The notes under the pieces are model-generated. The model worked only from the letters and a program-made list of their open reading frames with translations. It was not told where the DNA came from and did no database searches. A stretch of 64,000 nt of DNA from Agarophyton chilense (lineage: Eukaryota > Rhodophyta > Florideophyceae > Gracilariales > Gracilariaceae). Location: positions 2,976,001 to 3,040,000 of the forward strand of contig JARGXX010000088.1 in assembly GCA_030374765.1 (NCBI GenBank), given 5' to 3'. The translations under genes and the position numbers were made by a program. This document shows, in pieces, positions 20,892-32,760 of the stretch (the stretch's first letter is position 1; each line of letters starts with the position of its first letter).

Positions 20892-21805
20892 TGTGGAGCA
20901 AAACCCGGCGACGGGAAGTGCTCTCAAGGTGTTCGAAGCCTTGCTCCCTGGGGGAGGCAGACTCAGAGACAGAGCCCTCCGTTCCACCCGTAGTGTGGGG
21001 TGTAACTCCCACGGTGGATTCCGGCAGTACCGACGGAGGTGAGGGGTTGAAACCGTTGGATCGGGAATGGGTATGGGTATCCCAAAGAATGGGGGAAAAG
21101 CCGGCGAAGAGGAAAAACGGGGCGAGGGTCGGGCACTATCAGGCACCGGACCCGAGAACCGGAAAAGGGGCGAAACAACAAAAGAAACCCAATACAGGGG
21201 CGAAAACCTGTCCTCGAAAGGAAACAAAAAAAGCACGCAACAATTAAGCAGAACCCCCACGGGGTATCGTGCACGCAGGTCGTCTGAGTGGTCCCAAGGG
21301 GGTGGTTGCACGGAACCCAAACGTGGGCACTCTCCAAGTGGAGTCGTGTCCCTACGCAGGCGTTGCTAACCAGAGCCCGTTCCGGGTTGTAAGGCCGAAA
21401 CGATGGTGACGAAGAACCTCTAAAGGTATCGAAGACCAACCTTGGTTCCCATTTACTTTGAGCTTCGGACTGTCAGATCTCATCTCCCTAAGTAGGGCCC
21501 ACTAACTAAACTCTACAGTATTGCACACCTGCTCAGGGCCATACACGTGGAGATCCAACTGTCAGGGCCCAAAAGTCTAACGTTCTACAAATATCCGAAA
21601 ATCGGTGCCAAAATTAAGCCACGTGTATCACGGGGCCAATCCAACCATGGGCCATCCGAATTTTCCCTTATAGGCGAAATATAACCAGAAAACAGTGCCA
21701 CCTCAGCACACCTTAGAGGGGATCATAATCATAACCCTCGGAGGGTTCAATCCTCATTCTATGAGTTGCATCTTCAAGTATCCCCTAACTGGGCGTTGCT
21801 CTACA
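20892..21805 (-). repeat. element 1 5' LTR
   Basis: Matches 11553-12465 with roughly 15-20 scattered differences. Starts TG and ends CA. It is followed on the plus strand directly by repeat X sequence (GATGGTAGCTCG) without the TTACT duplication. Confidence 0.93.
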
Positions 21806-21917
21806 GATGGTAGCTCGCCCGGAGCTGCATGGCCGATCATCCCTCGCCTCCATCACCTACAAGGTCAGTGTAGTATATTGACAACCTCAAAGGTCAGCCC
21901 TTCCGCCACTATACGAG
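21806..21917. repeat. repeat X, right part
   Basis: Matches 51635-51745 (GTAGCTCGCCCGGAGCTG to CCGCCACTATACGA). Relative to that copy it lacks the 60 bases next to the LTR, and the final CA of the TACGACA tip. Confidence 0.7.
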
Positions 21918-23067
21918 AGATCCTTTTCCTACCCGTGAGGAACGCCCCGTGTCTCCTTCCATCAAACCATAGAGTTGTAGCGAGCGACAGCGGCGCGGGC
22001 ATCGGCGTGGTGTCCGTCGGCGGTTGCTCACTGTGAACGACGCACGATCCCTTGAGGTTCAGAACTCGGCGCCAGTGTCGGTCGGGGAGCGCGGGACTAC
22101 TGTGGCGCATGTATTGAGCGACAACCATTCAGGTAGGGACTGTCATGAGGGCGATGCAGTGTAAATAGCGCGCTCGCGGTCACCTTTTCGGTAAGGGCCC
22201 TGTTTGCTTGCGATTCTGCTTCCGCATAGCCCACTGTTCGACCAAGTTGGTATTGCACCTTTCCTGTTTTCTCAAACTTCATTTCTCTCCTAGGTTCCTG
22301 CGCGCGCCGTCCGGCCTGGTCGTTCCAACGGCTCGACAACTCTTCAGGTATCGCTGCCCTTAATTGGCGGCGTCGCGACCGTAATCGTGCTGTCCGGCTT
22401 TCCCTGAAGGTTTCCTGGTCTAGTATCCGCTCTAATGGAGAGAGCAGACACCTGCGACAGCGTTCGGACTGCCGATGGGTCGCTTGCGGCGAAGTAAAAG
22501 GGTTGGTAGAGCTACAACACCAGCGAGCTGGAAGTGGGGTGTAAAGCCACTACTCGCCAGCGAGGGTGAACAGTGCAACTGTAAAACGTTGAGGGAACGT
22601 AGGTACGAGACGGCTTCTGAAGTGGTTGGGGGCTGACTATATATTATGGCTCGTCCGGATCTCCGGTTAAGGAATCCTAAGTGAGGAACAGAATAGTCAT
22701 GATGCCCATGTTGTCTCCTTTACTTGGAGTCGGCGCTCACCTCTGGTACACTATATACTGTGTGCCAGGGTGAGTGCCCAAATAAATATATAAATAATAC
22801 CCAGTGGTCAGCCACTTAGCCAAACCACTGTATGGGTACGGTCCCTGATGGACGTCTAGCTACAAAGGGTAGTAAAACCAGCCACGTGGAGCGCCACTAC
22901 ATGCGCCGTTGCCAATATGGTATTCCCCTAGGAAGGGTCACAACTATGCGCGCGCCGTGGTAAGCCACTCGACCTATGACGCCACGTGTTCCACTAATAA
23001 ATTTTGCCTCTAGGCATCCCATGCGGGATGCCGTTTCATATCAAAATGCTGATGACAACACTCATTT
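21918..23067. other. unassigned region between elements 1 and 2
   Basis: GC-rich at first, then an AT-rich stretch around 22.75-22.81 kb (AATAAATATATAAATAATA) resembling an LTR R/U5 zone. It may contain the 3' LTR of element 2, but no matching partner was found near 29.6 kb, so no LTR is called. Confidence 0.4.
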
Positions 23068-23286
23068 ATGAGTTCCAACCGCGACTTCGCGAAAAACCAA
23101 CCTATCGGATTCCCCGTCATAGTAGAATACTACACCTGGCTCCTCGACCCCAGTGGCGGGGCTACCGCTCCTTTGCTACCTCCGAGTTCGATGGCTCCTA
23201 GCATTTCTGCAAGTTTTCCTCCGTGGGTGGTCAATAACACGGGTCCTCCTGATTCAATTGCTCCTAAACCGACAGGTCCTTCTTAA
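23068..23286 (+). pseudogene. possible aORF relic of element 2
   Basis: A 72-codon plus-strand frame (MSSNRDFAKNQPIGFPVIVE, then EYYTWLLDPSGG and a Pro/Ser/Ala-rich end) sits opposite to pol, just beyond the chromodomain end. This is the place where elements 1 and 4 carry their antisense frame. A pyrimidine run (TTTTTTTTTCTTCTT) follows the stop, as in element 1. It is too short for a firm claim. Confidence 0.25.
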
Positions 23287-23483
23287 AGAATTTTTTTTTC
23301 TTCTTGTCTACTCTACTGTTACATTCGGTTGTTCTTTCGTGTCCTCCCTTGTAGGTAATCTGACACGCATATGCGTCCACATTCTGCGGAATACGACGTC
23401 TTTTCTCCCCCTTCCTTAGGCCTGAGTACCACGAAGGTCTAAGGTTAGCCGTCTGCAGGCATCGGTTCCTTGCGACGGCGCCA

Positions 23484-25073
23484 CTACCTGATACGAAAGT
23501 GTGGGGATATTGCGGCTGGGGGTTCGAGGGTGTCCCCTTCTGGGCCCCAACCGTACCACCTGACGGTGTACTTCAGACCATTGTAGGTTTGCGTGTGGCC
23601 CACAAGACGGTCAACGGAAAATTCCTCTGAGCTTTGGTCCCGATCTTTCTGGGGAACGCTACCTCGAGGGTTCATATGTTCCGAGTTGAGATATTCGTGT
23701 GTGGGAGCCGTGTCGGGAGCTCCCGCTGGTACCGTGTGAGGTTCCAGTTCCGTCCCTTTTAGAGGTTTGTAATACGGATCATCCCGTTGTAGTTCATTAT
23801 TCACCTCAATTGGGATCCGGTCCTCCGAGGTTCGAGTGGGCAGAGCTACTGCTCTGGGCTCTCGGGCTGCGGTGCCTACCTCAATGCGATGTTGAACCGT
23901 TTCAGGTGCTACCGTAATACGGTCAATTGATATTGTGTTCGGTATTCCATCTTGGTCAACCGTAACGGTGTGGTCCGATGCGTTCAATACCTTATAAGGT
24001 CCCACTGATTTGGGTAAAAGCTTCGAATTGATATCTCTATCAACAGCTTCATCGTCCGCTTCATCACCCGGTTGTGTTCTTTTACCTAAAGGTGGGTTGT
24101 CTATGTAGACATATTGTCCCGACGATACAGAGACCACTTTGGTTACCCTACGGTGATAGTCGGCCTTGTACCGCTTCTGGGCTGCAGTGAGGCCGCTCTC
24201 TACATGTTTGAGAGCCCTCCTCAACCTCACAAGGGTATTTCGCTTGACTTGGGCAGGGTTCAGTGTGCCAGCTGCAGGGCTGGTGGTATGATATCCCTGC
24301 ACTACAATACCTGGGGGGTGTCGCGAAAGAACCAAATCAAAGGGAGTGGTCTGCGTTGACCGGTGTACCTGAAGGTTATAGGAGTAGGTGAGCGGTTGCG
24401 CCAGCTCATCCCACCCAGTTTGGTGCTCTTCCGTATAGTGTCGTAGCCTTGATACCAATGTGTGGTTGAAGCGCTCGACCTGTCTGTTCGTCTGCGGGTG
24501 GTAGGCAGTAATGAAGTAGTACTTGATACCTAGGAGGTTACAGACTGCTTCGAAGAACTTCGATGCCATGTTTGAACCATTATCGGTAAGTAGGTACAGT
24601 GGTGCACAATACGGGTAGACCAATTGTTGAGGAACGCGATCGCCAGCGTGGCTGACTTCGTCTCCTTTAAAGGTATCGCTCCCGTGAGCTTCGAGAACCT
24701 GTCGGTGATCACTAGAATGTGCTGATACCCATTCTTGGTTTTGGGAAGTGTTCCTAGAAGGTCTATCGCAACAAACTGCAGTGGACCCGCTGCTGGAAAC
24801 AGCTTGAGGTACTTTCGACGCTTTCGGATACCACCGCGGGTACGAACATAAAATTCACATTGAACTACAAAAGAATAGACATCATGGGTTATATGAGGCC
24901 AATAGAACTGTTGCCTCAAGGTGTAATACATCCTGGTGACACCGGGGTGTCCCGATAGTCACGGGTAGTGCGCGCGCGAGATACAAGACTCTCGGGCGCA
25001 GTGCCTTCGGAACCACCTTTTGAAGGCTACCATCCAAGGTTGACCTTCTCAACATGTACCCATTGTGGTCCAC
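23484..25073 (-). pseudogene. element 2 integrase plus chromodomain
   Basis: The zinc-binding part (MYYTLRQQFYWPHITHDVYS onward) spans about 24930-24830; its second Cys pair is damaged (CEFYVR). The catalytic core shows AIDLLGTLPKTKNGYQHI, then LLTDNGSNM and HPQTNRQVERFNHT, i.e. all three acidic residues, but a frame change near 24.62 kb splits it. The C-terminal part contains YVYIDNPP and a GPYKVLNASDHTV block. The last 47 codons (23627-23487) are a chromodomain with EFSVDRLVGH and TVRWYGWGPEGDTLEP, all cage positions aromatic (Phe, Trp, Trp). Confidence 0.88.
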
Positions 25074-25121
25074 ATCGAACGGTGATCCTTTGAAACCAAT
25101 TTGGTCTGCCAGGGTTCTGCA

Positions 25122-26835
25122 CTACGCATCCTGGGCCTGTTCTCGTAGAAAATCCTCTCGGGGTACGGGCATGACGTTCGTTTCCTCTAGGGTCAGTATC
25201 TGCGTTGCCATGTCGGTGTTCCGCAAAACATCTTCTTCAAGTAAGTCCCGACATCCTTCTAGGTGTTCGCCGGTGCCATTTTGGTTTGATGACACCAAAA
25301 TGCAAGGGATATCATCGTCCACCGGTTCTGTCTCTAACCCTGAGGTGTTTAAGCGTGACATAGCGTCAGCTATGTTGTACTTAATACTTGGACGGTACTG
25401 TACGTCGTATTCAACCTCCGACAGTCTCAACCTCCAACGGGCAAGTCTACCAGACGCATCTGCGAGTCCGAGGATCCACCTTAAGGCGTCGTGGTACGTG
25501 CGCAACGTCAAGCGCTCACCATAAACGTATGGACAGAGCATCAACATGCTCCACACTACTGCTAGACATTCCTTCTCGGTTACCGTGTATTTCTGCTACG
25601 CCTCATTCATAGCGCGGCTCCAGTATCCTATACGCAATTTGTGTCCGTTGTGCTGCTCCTGCATGAGACCACAACCAATTAGGGAATGGGATGCATCTGT
25701 ATCCATCGTATATGGTAGACCTGTTTTCGGTAACGCTAAGATTGGCGGCGACAAAAGCGCTCGTTTCAATTCCTCAAAGGTATCCATTTCTTCATTCGAT
25801 AGATTCTCAAACCGTTCAGGTTCACCTTTCTGGAGTTTCTTGTTGAGGGGAGCCGCTATTTTCGCGAATCCCTTCACGAAGCGACGATAGACGTTACATA
25901 AACCTATAAAGGATCGTACGTCTGTCTGGGATCGTGGCCATTTGACCTCCTGTACGGCTCTAATGTTTCTCGGCAAAACCTCTAGGGTACCACGGCCTAT
26001 GATGTGTCCCATGTATTCAACCGTTCTGGTAAAGAAGACGCGTTTGCGTAGCTTTAGCGTCACTCCCGCCTCAGCTAGGAGGGTTAGTACGGTACGCACG
26101 TGTGCAAAAAGCTCTTCTACCGATCTGGAATAAATGATAAATGATTACATCATCGATGTATACCAAGGCGGTTGTCCATTTAACCATCGAAAAGATGATG
26201 TCCAGCGCCCTTTAAAAGGTGGCTGGAGCATTGCGTAACACGAAAGGCATCCGCGTGAAGCAAAACAAACCTGCATGGAACGTGAAGGTCGTTTTTTCTC
26301 GATCTTTCTCACCTACGGGTACCTGCAAATAACCACAATTGGCATCCAGCGTGGTAAATATCTGCGCATCTCCCAAGGAGTCGATGCACTCATCCATTCT
26401 AGGTATCGGGTACGAATCCCTGATGGTCACGCTATTGAGCCTCCTGTAGTCCACACAAAACCTCATACGGTTATCCACTTTCTTCTGAACCAGAACCACG
26501 GGACTAGCCCAATCTGAGTTGGCTGGTTCAATTACAACTTCTTGGAGCATTCGCTCCACTTCTTTGAGTTCTAGTTCTCTCCCCTTCGGACCTGCACTGT
26601 ATGGTTGCTGATAAATTCGATTCGAGTCAGGGAAGAGCTCGATGCGATGCTGTGTGGCCTTAATTTGGCTCAGATGGCCTGACCACATGGTTTCGAACTC
26701 CTCCGAAAGGTCGATAATACGGCCCCGCAGATGGCAGTTTTCTTCACCGATCTGGACTGTATCTCGCCATTGCCTCTCAAATTCAGGTTCCTTTTCTTTA
26801 TCTACCGATGCCGTATCGGTTAGCTTTGATTCCAA
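25122..26835 (-). pseudogene. element 2 reverse transcriptase and RNase H, frameshifted
   Basis: Three frames join: RT fingers and palm with MRFCVDYRRLNSVT (to 26212), the YIDDV catalytic site at about 26144-26161 lying in the broken gap, then RT thumb and start of RNase H with LPYTMDTDASHSLIGCGL (26099-25596), and the RNase H end with LTLRTYHDALRWIL (25556-25122). Breaks near 26.2 and 25.58 kb make it nonfunctional. RT and RNase H are certain from motifs. Confidence 0.9.
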
Positions 26836-26904
26836 GTTGGTATATATCGATACCTTTGTGGTTGTGAACGCATTTGCGCACCCTTCTTCCTTATCGAAGG
26901 CGAC

Positions 26905-27744
26905 CTAACCGAGATCAGTGTGAGCTACGGTGAAGACCTCTTGTGGTGCCGGTAGTGCGATGCCAACATTGGTATTTTTCGGCAACTTCACGTCGTGACT
27001 GCTGAAGTTGCTGAGACACACTTTGAAGGGGTGATTTGGGATGTTATCGACAATGCCATTGGCCATCAAGGTGAGTTGTCGATGTGCTAACCTCGGATGG
27101 TTCTGTAGTATGACCAGAGCGGGGGTCGCACACGACACCGGTACCAATATTTGGTGCATTGGCGGGATAATAACCTGTTTGGTAATGCGCACTTTGTTGG
27201 AGAACGTTTCGGTGGATATCGTGTTCTTCGGTTTGACGAACCATCCCCGTTTGTTTTCCGTATTGCCTTTAATGGCAATTCGTCCCCCGGGACGTAGGGT
27301 GACGGTACGGGAACCAGGAAGAATTGCTTTGACATCTCTGTCAATGAAGTTTGTACCTAGTAGGCAGTCTGTTGGTAAACGGTCGACAACAAAGAATTGC
27401 AGTCTTATCTTGAGGTGTCCGAGTTGCACCACAGTGGTGAGAATACCTCTAAGGATTAATGGTCGCTCATTTGCATCCACCAGCGGGTTGTTGTCGGGAG
27501 GTCGGCTCGAGTTCCGAAGTACCGCCTCAGGTATGACGCGGGAGTTCAGCACTTTTGGGCTGGCCCCCGTATCCAACACGCAGGTGACCGGAACCGCAAG
27601 GCGATCGTAGAAACGCATTGAAGCACGTACTTTATAGTTGTTGTACTTCATATGAAAAACCGGACCGGGTTGTGACGTGCTCTCTTCCACCTTCAAGGTT
27701 CTGGGTATCGATTGGCCTTCCACTTGCAGGTTGGGTTCGGCCAT
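26905..27744 (-). pseudogene. element 2 retroviral-type aspartic protease
   Basis: Open from ATG at 27744 for 279 codons. Active-site motif CVLDTGASPKVLNS lies near 27545-27580, and a LPTDCLLGTNFIDRD block follows, typical of the second half of retrotransposon proteases. The frame ends at 26905, 70 bp before the RT frame opens, so it is no longer joined to RT. Confidence 0.85.
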
Positions 27745-27849
27745 TACGCCAACCGTTCGGTGTTTTCCTCCTGTACGGAAGGGGTTGAGTCCAAGTTTGG
27801 TGTTTCCTCGATGGTATTGACCTGTAGCGGTGTACGGGGTTATAACCTA

Positions 27850-29520
27850 TTTGGTGCTTGCATTGAAGGCCCATAGAGGCGTTGGTGATTCTGCATGCGA
27901 GCCTGAATCAACTGGTCTCTCCCAGTCTGGAGGTAACTTAGCGCAATTGTTTGCCAAATGGTCTGTCGAGAGACAAAACCAGCAAACGAGGCTTCCAGTT
28001 TTGGGGTCTCGCGTTACCATTGAGGGGGCCTCGGAACCTGGGTGGTAGGAGCAGTGGTGTAGGATGTGGGTGGCGAGTTATGGGAGCTCGCTCCTTGCAT
28101 CCTATGCGAGCTAACCGCACTTGGCGGCGATTGTACCGAGTGTGGTGTACGCGTTGACGACCAATTTCCTACCGGCGAACGTTTGGAGAACCGCCCGTGG
28201 GTCACTATCAAGTGGATAGCGGTCCCTGTAGGTACTTCGAGATGGGAGCTACCCTCTGAGGTTGTGGTATCTTCAATTTCGAAGACCGACCATTTCGGTT
28301 TATCCTTCGAGGTTGGAGGCACGGCTGGTCTCTTTCCCAGCTGAAAGGTATCTCCAAGGCCCTGGGAGAATCGAACCAGCCCATTGTAGTCTACCTTTCG
28401 GTTAGTGGCCAAGTAGTTGTGTACCTGGGAACGGATCGCTTTGTCGACATTGTCGGCAAATAGCGACTTTAACCGAGAGGTAGTTAACACATTACCACAG
28501 CGGGTTTCCAGATTCCACAGCGCGAGCGAAAACTCCGTTTCGGTTTGCCCAGACCTTTGATGGTAGGCGAGGACTTCCGAATAAGCCCCTTGGATAACTT
28601 CATCGGTGGATGTAATTATCCAAAAGGAAATTGACCACTTCTGGGTATGACTGCCAGATCTATGTGCCATCCTCATCCACCGCTAAGTTATTGCCGCGGA
28701 GCCTACCCTGCAGCAAGTAGTATGCTGGTCTTTTCAGGTAAAACTGAAATAGCCACATAGCAGCGCCCTCGGAAAAACCATTTTGGTCACATGCAACCTT
28801 GAACTTCTGTAGAAACTCAATCACCGCAATAGGATCCGTACCTGTGAAGGTTGTGTCACCCATTTGGAAGCTGAGCTTCTTAAGGTGCTTAGTAATCTTC
28901 TGAGCAACCTCTTGGTTATATTCAGAAGACTTGCTGATCAACCGATAAGTCCTGTAATCAACCGCTTTGGTGAACATATCGGCCAACGGTTGGTGCACCT
29001 CCAGGTCCATTTTGGTGTCCATCTCAGAGTCGGGCGACTCGTTGTATCGCTTTTTACCCTTTCGGTTCTTTTTCGACGACTTCTTCGTTGACCTGTTTGG
29101 TTTCATCTTCTTCTTACCTTTACGGTCATCATCCGAAGATGAACTCGTATCGGAACTGGAGTCTGACGAGTCGGGATATGAATCATCCTTTCCATTCTTT
29201 CCCCTCTTCGTCCTCCGCTTCTTCCCTTTTCGGTTTCTTCGTCGCTCATCAAACGAGTCAGACGAATCTTCCTTGGGACCACCTCCATGGGTATCCTTTT
29301 GAACGAAACCAGTAATTGGTGGCAGATGGATGTCTTGAGGATCTAAGTTCCTAGGGACCTCTGGACTCTGCCTTGGACCTTGTCCGTACTCACTAGCAGT
29401 AGGTAAGTGTTTGGAATGGGTGGAATGACCTATTTGGGACCCTTGTAGTATGCGCTTTGCGATGTTCACCTGTGTAGTTCGGGATTCTGTGAATCGCTCG
29501 GAAACCAAAAGGTCCTGCAT
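27850..29520 (-). pseudogene. gag: element 2 gag, frameshifted
   Basis: Starts at ATG 29520 (MQDLLVSERFTES). A Lys/Asp/Ser-rich linker is followed by a capsid-like part (GDTTFTGTDPIAVIEFLQKF). The frame breaks near 28.67 kb, continues as SLALWNLETRCGNVL and YNGLVRFSQGLGDTF in another frame to about 28.0 kb, then returns to the first frame for a zinc knuckle, CWFCLSTDHLANNC (near 27943-27984). The FTGTDPI..LDFL-type block is shared with element 1 gag, which shows relatedness. Confidence 0.85.
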
Positions 29521-32266
29521 GAAGGACAATTCCCTTCAAGGGGGTTTCTTCCCAGGACTTAGAGATTTCGCTCGCTTGAGGACTACCTTGGTCTATGAAA
29601 AGCTATACCGCTATTGCGAGCCGACGGCCGGTTAGGACCGGAGGTGCACACTAGTGGAACACGTGGACTGCACGGATGCAGACGCGCGAGTGCGATGCGT
29701 GCCACACGTGGCCCAGATTGTACCTAATGGATAGTATTATTTAGTTATTGTTAGTATTTATTTAGCTACGCTATCGTTATTTAGTGTCTATTTTTCGGGC
29801 GCGCGCCCACTTTCAGGGGCCGCGCGCCACACTACTTAGGAGGTTGAGCACTGCTCCCCAGTAAACACCCTCTTCGGAGAACCCGAGGAGGGAGTCTTGG
29901 CTCTGAACTTTTCGCCTTTGGCGCGTCTTCACCGCATACTGCGTGAGCGCCCGTCGCACGTTACTTCATCCATCCCTCTGTCGACCAGAGTGCTACCAAC
30001 ACCGTGGGTCAAATTTAATCGCCGACACTTGTCGTTGTCTCGCCCCTGTATAGGATTTCGCCCCCGTTTTCCTCTTGTTCTCCTTTTTGGCTCTCGTGAG
30101 TGGCCGCCTCACTCACCCCGCTCGTCCCCCCTCATACAAGTGTTTCCTCGCTCCTTTTCCGACAATCGCCGTGATGCCGCTCCGCCTAGGATTGGTCACA
30201 CCCCGGACTGTGCCGTGCTCACCTAAACGTTCTAGGTTTATCCCGCCGGATTGGCCTCGGTCTTACACCCGACTCCGTCGTGCCTTTTCAGAGTGGCTCT
30301 GTTTCTGTGCTCCGCTGGGACGCGTCTCCGTCGCCTGAGGCGTGTCTCTCAAGAGAGGAAGATCCTGAACATCTTCGTGGTGTCTCCGCTCCCAGCGTTG
30401 TCTTACAGCCCCAACGGTCACGATACAACCAGTGAATGGTGTTGAAAGGTGTGTTGAACATCACCATCACCGGGTCAAACTTCAGCCTCTTTGTCGATGG
30501 ACCGATACGGGGCAAAAAATCCCACGAGGTTACGGAAGTAGAAGAAATCGTAGATATAGCGCAGATACGGTAGGTTGCACGGAATGGTATTGGGAATGAA
30601 GAACCGAAACGATGAGTGCTGTTGGCGCTTCTGGAATCAAGCCTGTCTCCCTGGGCGGGAACGATTCTCCCTTGACCGCGTCGGTGGAGCTTTTTGTACG
30701 GTGCCAAGACGATAGCTGTCCCAACGGTTCCAGGAGGCATAAATAAGGAGGGTGGAATGCCTAAACTTCGAACCCAACCCAGCGGTGTTCATCGGTACAG
30801 GCAAGTGGTGGCCTCCAAGTGCATCGCCTTGAGCTTTTCGGGAGCAGACCATAAGAGTCGAGGGTTGCCGGTTGGGCACTGAATAAGTATGGATCGTAAT
30901 GTCGGCAATCAGGAGAGAAACCAAAAACTCCACCAGAAATCGGAGCTTAAGACGAAAACGCAGCGGTAACAGACTGACCACGACCACGACCCCGAGAGCG
31001 GGAGCGGGTCAGGGGCTTCGAGATAAAACGGCTGCGGTTTGTACCGCGAGTACCCTTACCAGACATGGTGGCCAAAATCGATGAAGATGAAGACCCACGC
31101 GGTCTTGCCTCGGATCCAGGGTCTTTGTAGTCTTCGACAATGGGCTCTCGCATCCACTGCAAACCATGACGTTCGTGCAATGTATTCTCGGAGGTGCTCG
31201 AATACTCCGCTGATTGAGTGAGAATGAATCGAAGGGTCCCACCGACACGGAAAGCAGACCTGTTCTCTGGTTGGAAGCACAAAGAGAGCCATCACAGTAC
31301 TCGATTGACTCTTTGGAGCACATTCGACTGCCACCACGAAGTTTTGGGGAATCCGAGCGCATCTCGACCAATTCAAGGCAACGAAGACGGTAGAGGAAGA
31401 GAAGAGAAAGGAGACAAACAGTAACGATGAAACCAAGAGGGTAAGGCGTGGTGAAGGAAGGAGAATCAGAGAAGACACCAAAGAGGTATGAAAAACGCCT
31501 GGAAAAACGCACGCGAAACTTGCGACGGAGAACGTGACAAAAACCGATTGGTACACAAAATGGCGACCAGTAATGGCAACCATCGAGGGCAGCATAACTT
31601 CAAAGCCGTTACGAATGACCACGGGGGATGAACCTCAAGCACGAAGACAGTGATCGAAACCGTTCGGCTCACCGCGCGGCATTACCAAAGGGAAAAGTGC
31701 ATTCCGCAATGGCGACTGCTGTAATGTGGCACACTATACTCTCGGACGCTGGACCAAGGTAAAGTCACGGGGTGTGAGAGTCGCTTGAAGGGGGTTCTGT
31801 AGTAAAGTGAGCTACATCGATGAAATAATCCTTGCCACATGTGTGACAAGGATGATTGCCGGCATGCACCGTGTACAACAGTGGTTTAGTTAGCAATTAG
31901 CTTAGCTTTTTGCTACTTTTATATTAGATAGATAGAATTAAGTAGATATAGAGACGAACATCAAGGGCACCTCCCCGTGGCAACGTGGCGAGGAGCAACA
32001 ACGCACGACTTGTGGCCGGTTAGATATATATTTTCACCAAACATGGCCACTCCGGTCATTTTTGAAAAGTCAAGCACATACTACACTACTTCCATCTATT
32101 TCGGTTTCAACAGCTGACCGTAAAGAATATTGTAGTGTCTTTACAGTTTAAGGGAGCCGATAGCGCTGTAAATCGTCGTCTACAAATTTGATCTCAGTGT
32201 AAGCGCCGTTCCTGTTGCACCTTTCAATGGCTGGTGCTGTCACTCCTTACCGACATCTTTAGTATT
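29521..32266. other. unassigned region left of element 3
   Basis: Two AT-rich zones (29.73-29.80 and 31.89-31.95 kb, TTATTTAGTTA-type) resemble LTR R regions. Between them lies a C/T-rich plus-strand leader-like stretch (29.9-30.3 kb) and overlapping minus-strand frames at 30.29-31.67 kb, with basic Arg/Gly/Ser segments (SRSRGRGRGQ). No conserved domain was recognised. It may be another decayed element. Confidence 0.35.
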
Positions 32267-32528
32267 TGTGGGTCGCGGAACGTGTGGAATGTTCCGGCAC
32301 TGCTGTAACACACGTGTAGTATGTGCCAGCAGCGCCGGGAGTTCCTACATCTTTGTTGACGCCGACGTTGCAGTGGTATTCTGGTGATGTCAGGCGTAGT
32401 TGTTACATTTTAATTGGTTAGTGTGCTGCTGTACTGGCTTCTAGAAGCCAATAGAGTAACCTAGAAGCACACCGTAGTAATAAGTGAGTATCAATGCGTT
32501 GCAGCCCATTCTGTGGGTTCTAGATCTC

Positions 32529-32535
32529 TATAAAA
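32529..32535 (+). promoter_or_regulatory. TATA box of element 3 LTR
   Basis: TATAAAA within CTCTATAAAAGGGCC, about 260 bp into the LTR. Transcription would start roughly 25-30 bp downstream, near 32560; that position is an estimate. Confidence 0.7.
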
Positions 32536-32636
32536 GGGCCTCCGAAGTCTCCGAACACCATCTCGGACGACCTCAAGCCAACAAACACCCAATTCAACTA
32601 TTTCCATTGGCTTCGAGCCCTTCAACTATAACAAAA

Positions 32637-32760
32637 GGTGAGGCGTTTGCCGCCTAGGGTCCAGTGAGGCGCTTGCCGCTGGAGGAGCAACCCTATAATT
32701 ATCTAAAATCGGTGAGGCGTTTGCCGCCGTATAGAGGACCAGTGAGGCGTTTGCCGCTGG
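32637..32760 (+). repeat. four GTGAGGCGYTTGCCGC units in the element 3 leader
   Basis: Units start at about 32637, 32663, 32711 and 32741. The first can form AGGCG-TTTGC-CGCCT, a perfect 5-bp stem. They lie in the predicted RNA leader downstream of the TATA box and recur in the 3' LTR (from about 38396). Confidence 0.9.

Larger units (their letters stand above)
11553..21805 (-). mobile_element. element 1: Ty3/gypsy chromovirus with an antisense ORF, integrase core missing
   Basis: Two direct repeats of 913-914 bp (11553-12465 and 20892-21805, roughly 98% alike by eye) bound the element. In the minus orientation the LTR begins TGTAGAGC and ends CTCCACA. A primer-binding-type TGGTCTCCCGAC lies 2 nt inside the 5' LTR (20891 side), and a purine tract abuts the 3' LTR (12466 side). 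The order from the 5' LTR is gag, PR-RT-RNaseH, chromodomain; then an opposite-strand ORF; then the 3' LTR. No integrase DDE core is found. The left flank ends TTACT, the target duplication also seen around the solo LTR at 50.7 kb. On the right flank the matching TTACT and 55 further bases of repeat X are gone. Confidence 0.92.
23484..29520 (-). mobile_element. element 2: decayed Ty3/gypsy chromovirus (coding part)
   Basis: Gag, protease, RT-RNaseH, integrase and chromodomain follow in standard order on the minus strand but are broken into several frames. The outer LTRs could not be delimited. Domain order places it in the chromovirus branch, in a different family from element 1 because the proteins differ throughout. 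Confidence 0.9.

Noticed and set aside
22700-23010. 3' LTR of element 2
   Set aside because: The AT-rich zone looks LTR-like, but no direct-repeat partner was found beyond the gag start near 29.5-29.9 kb.
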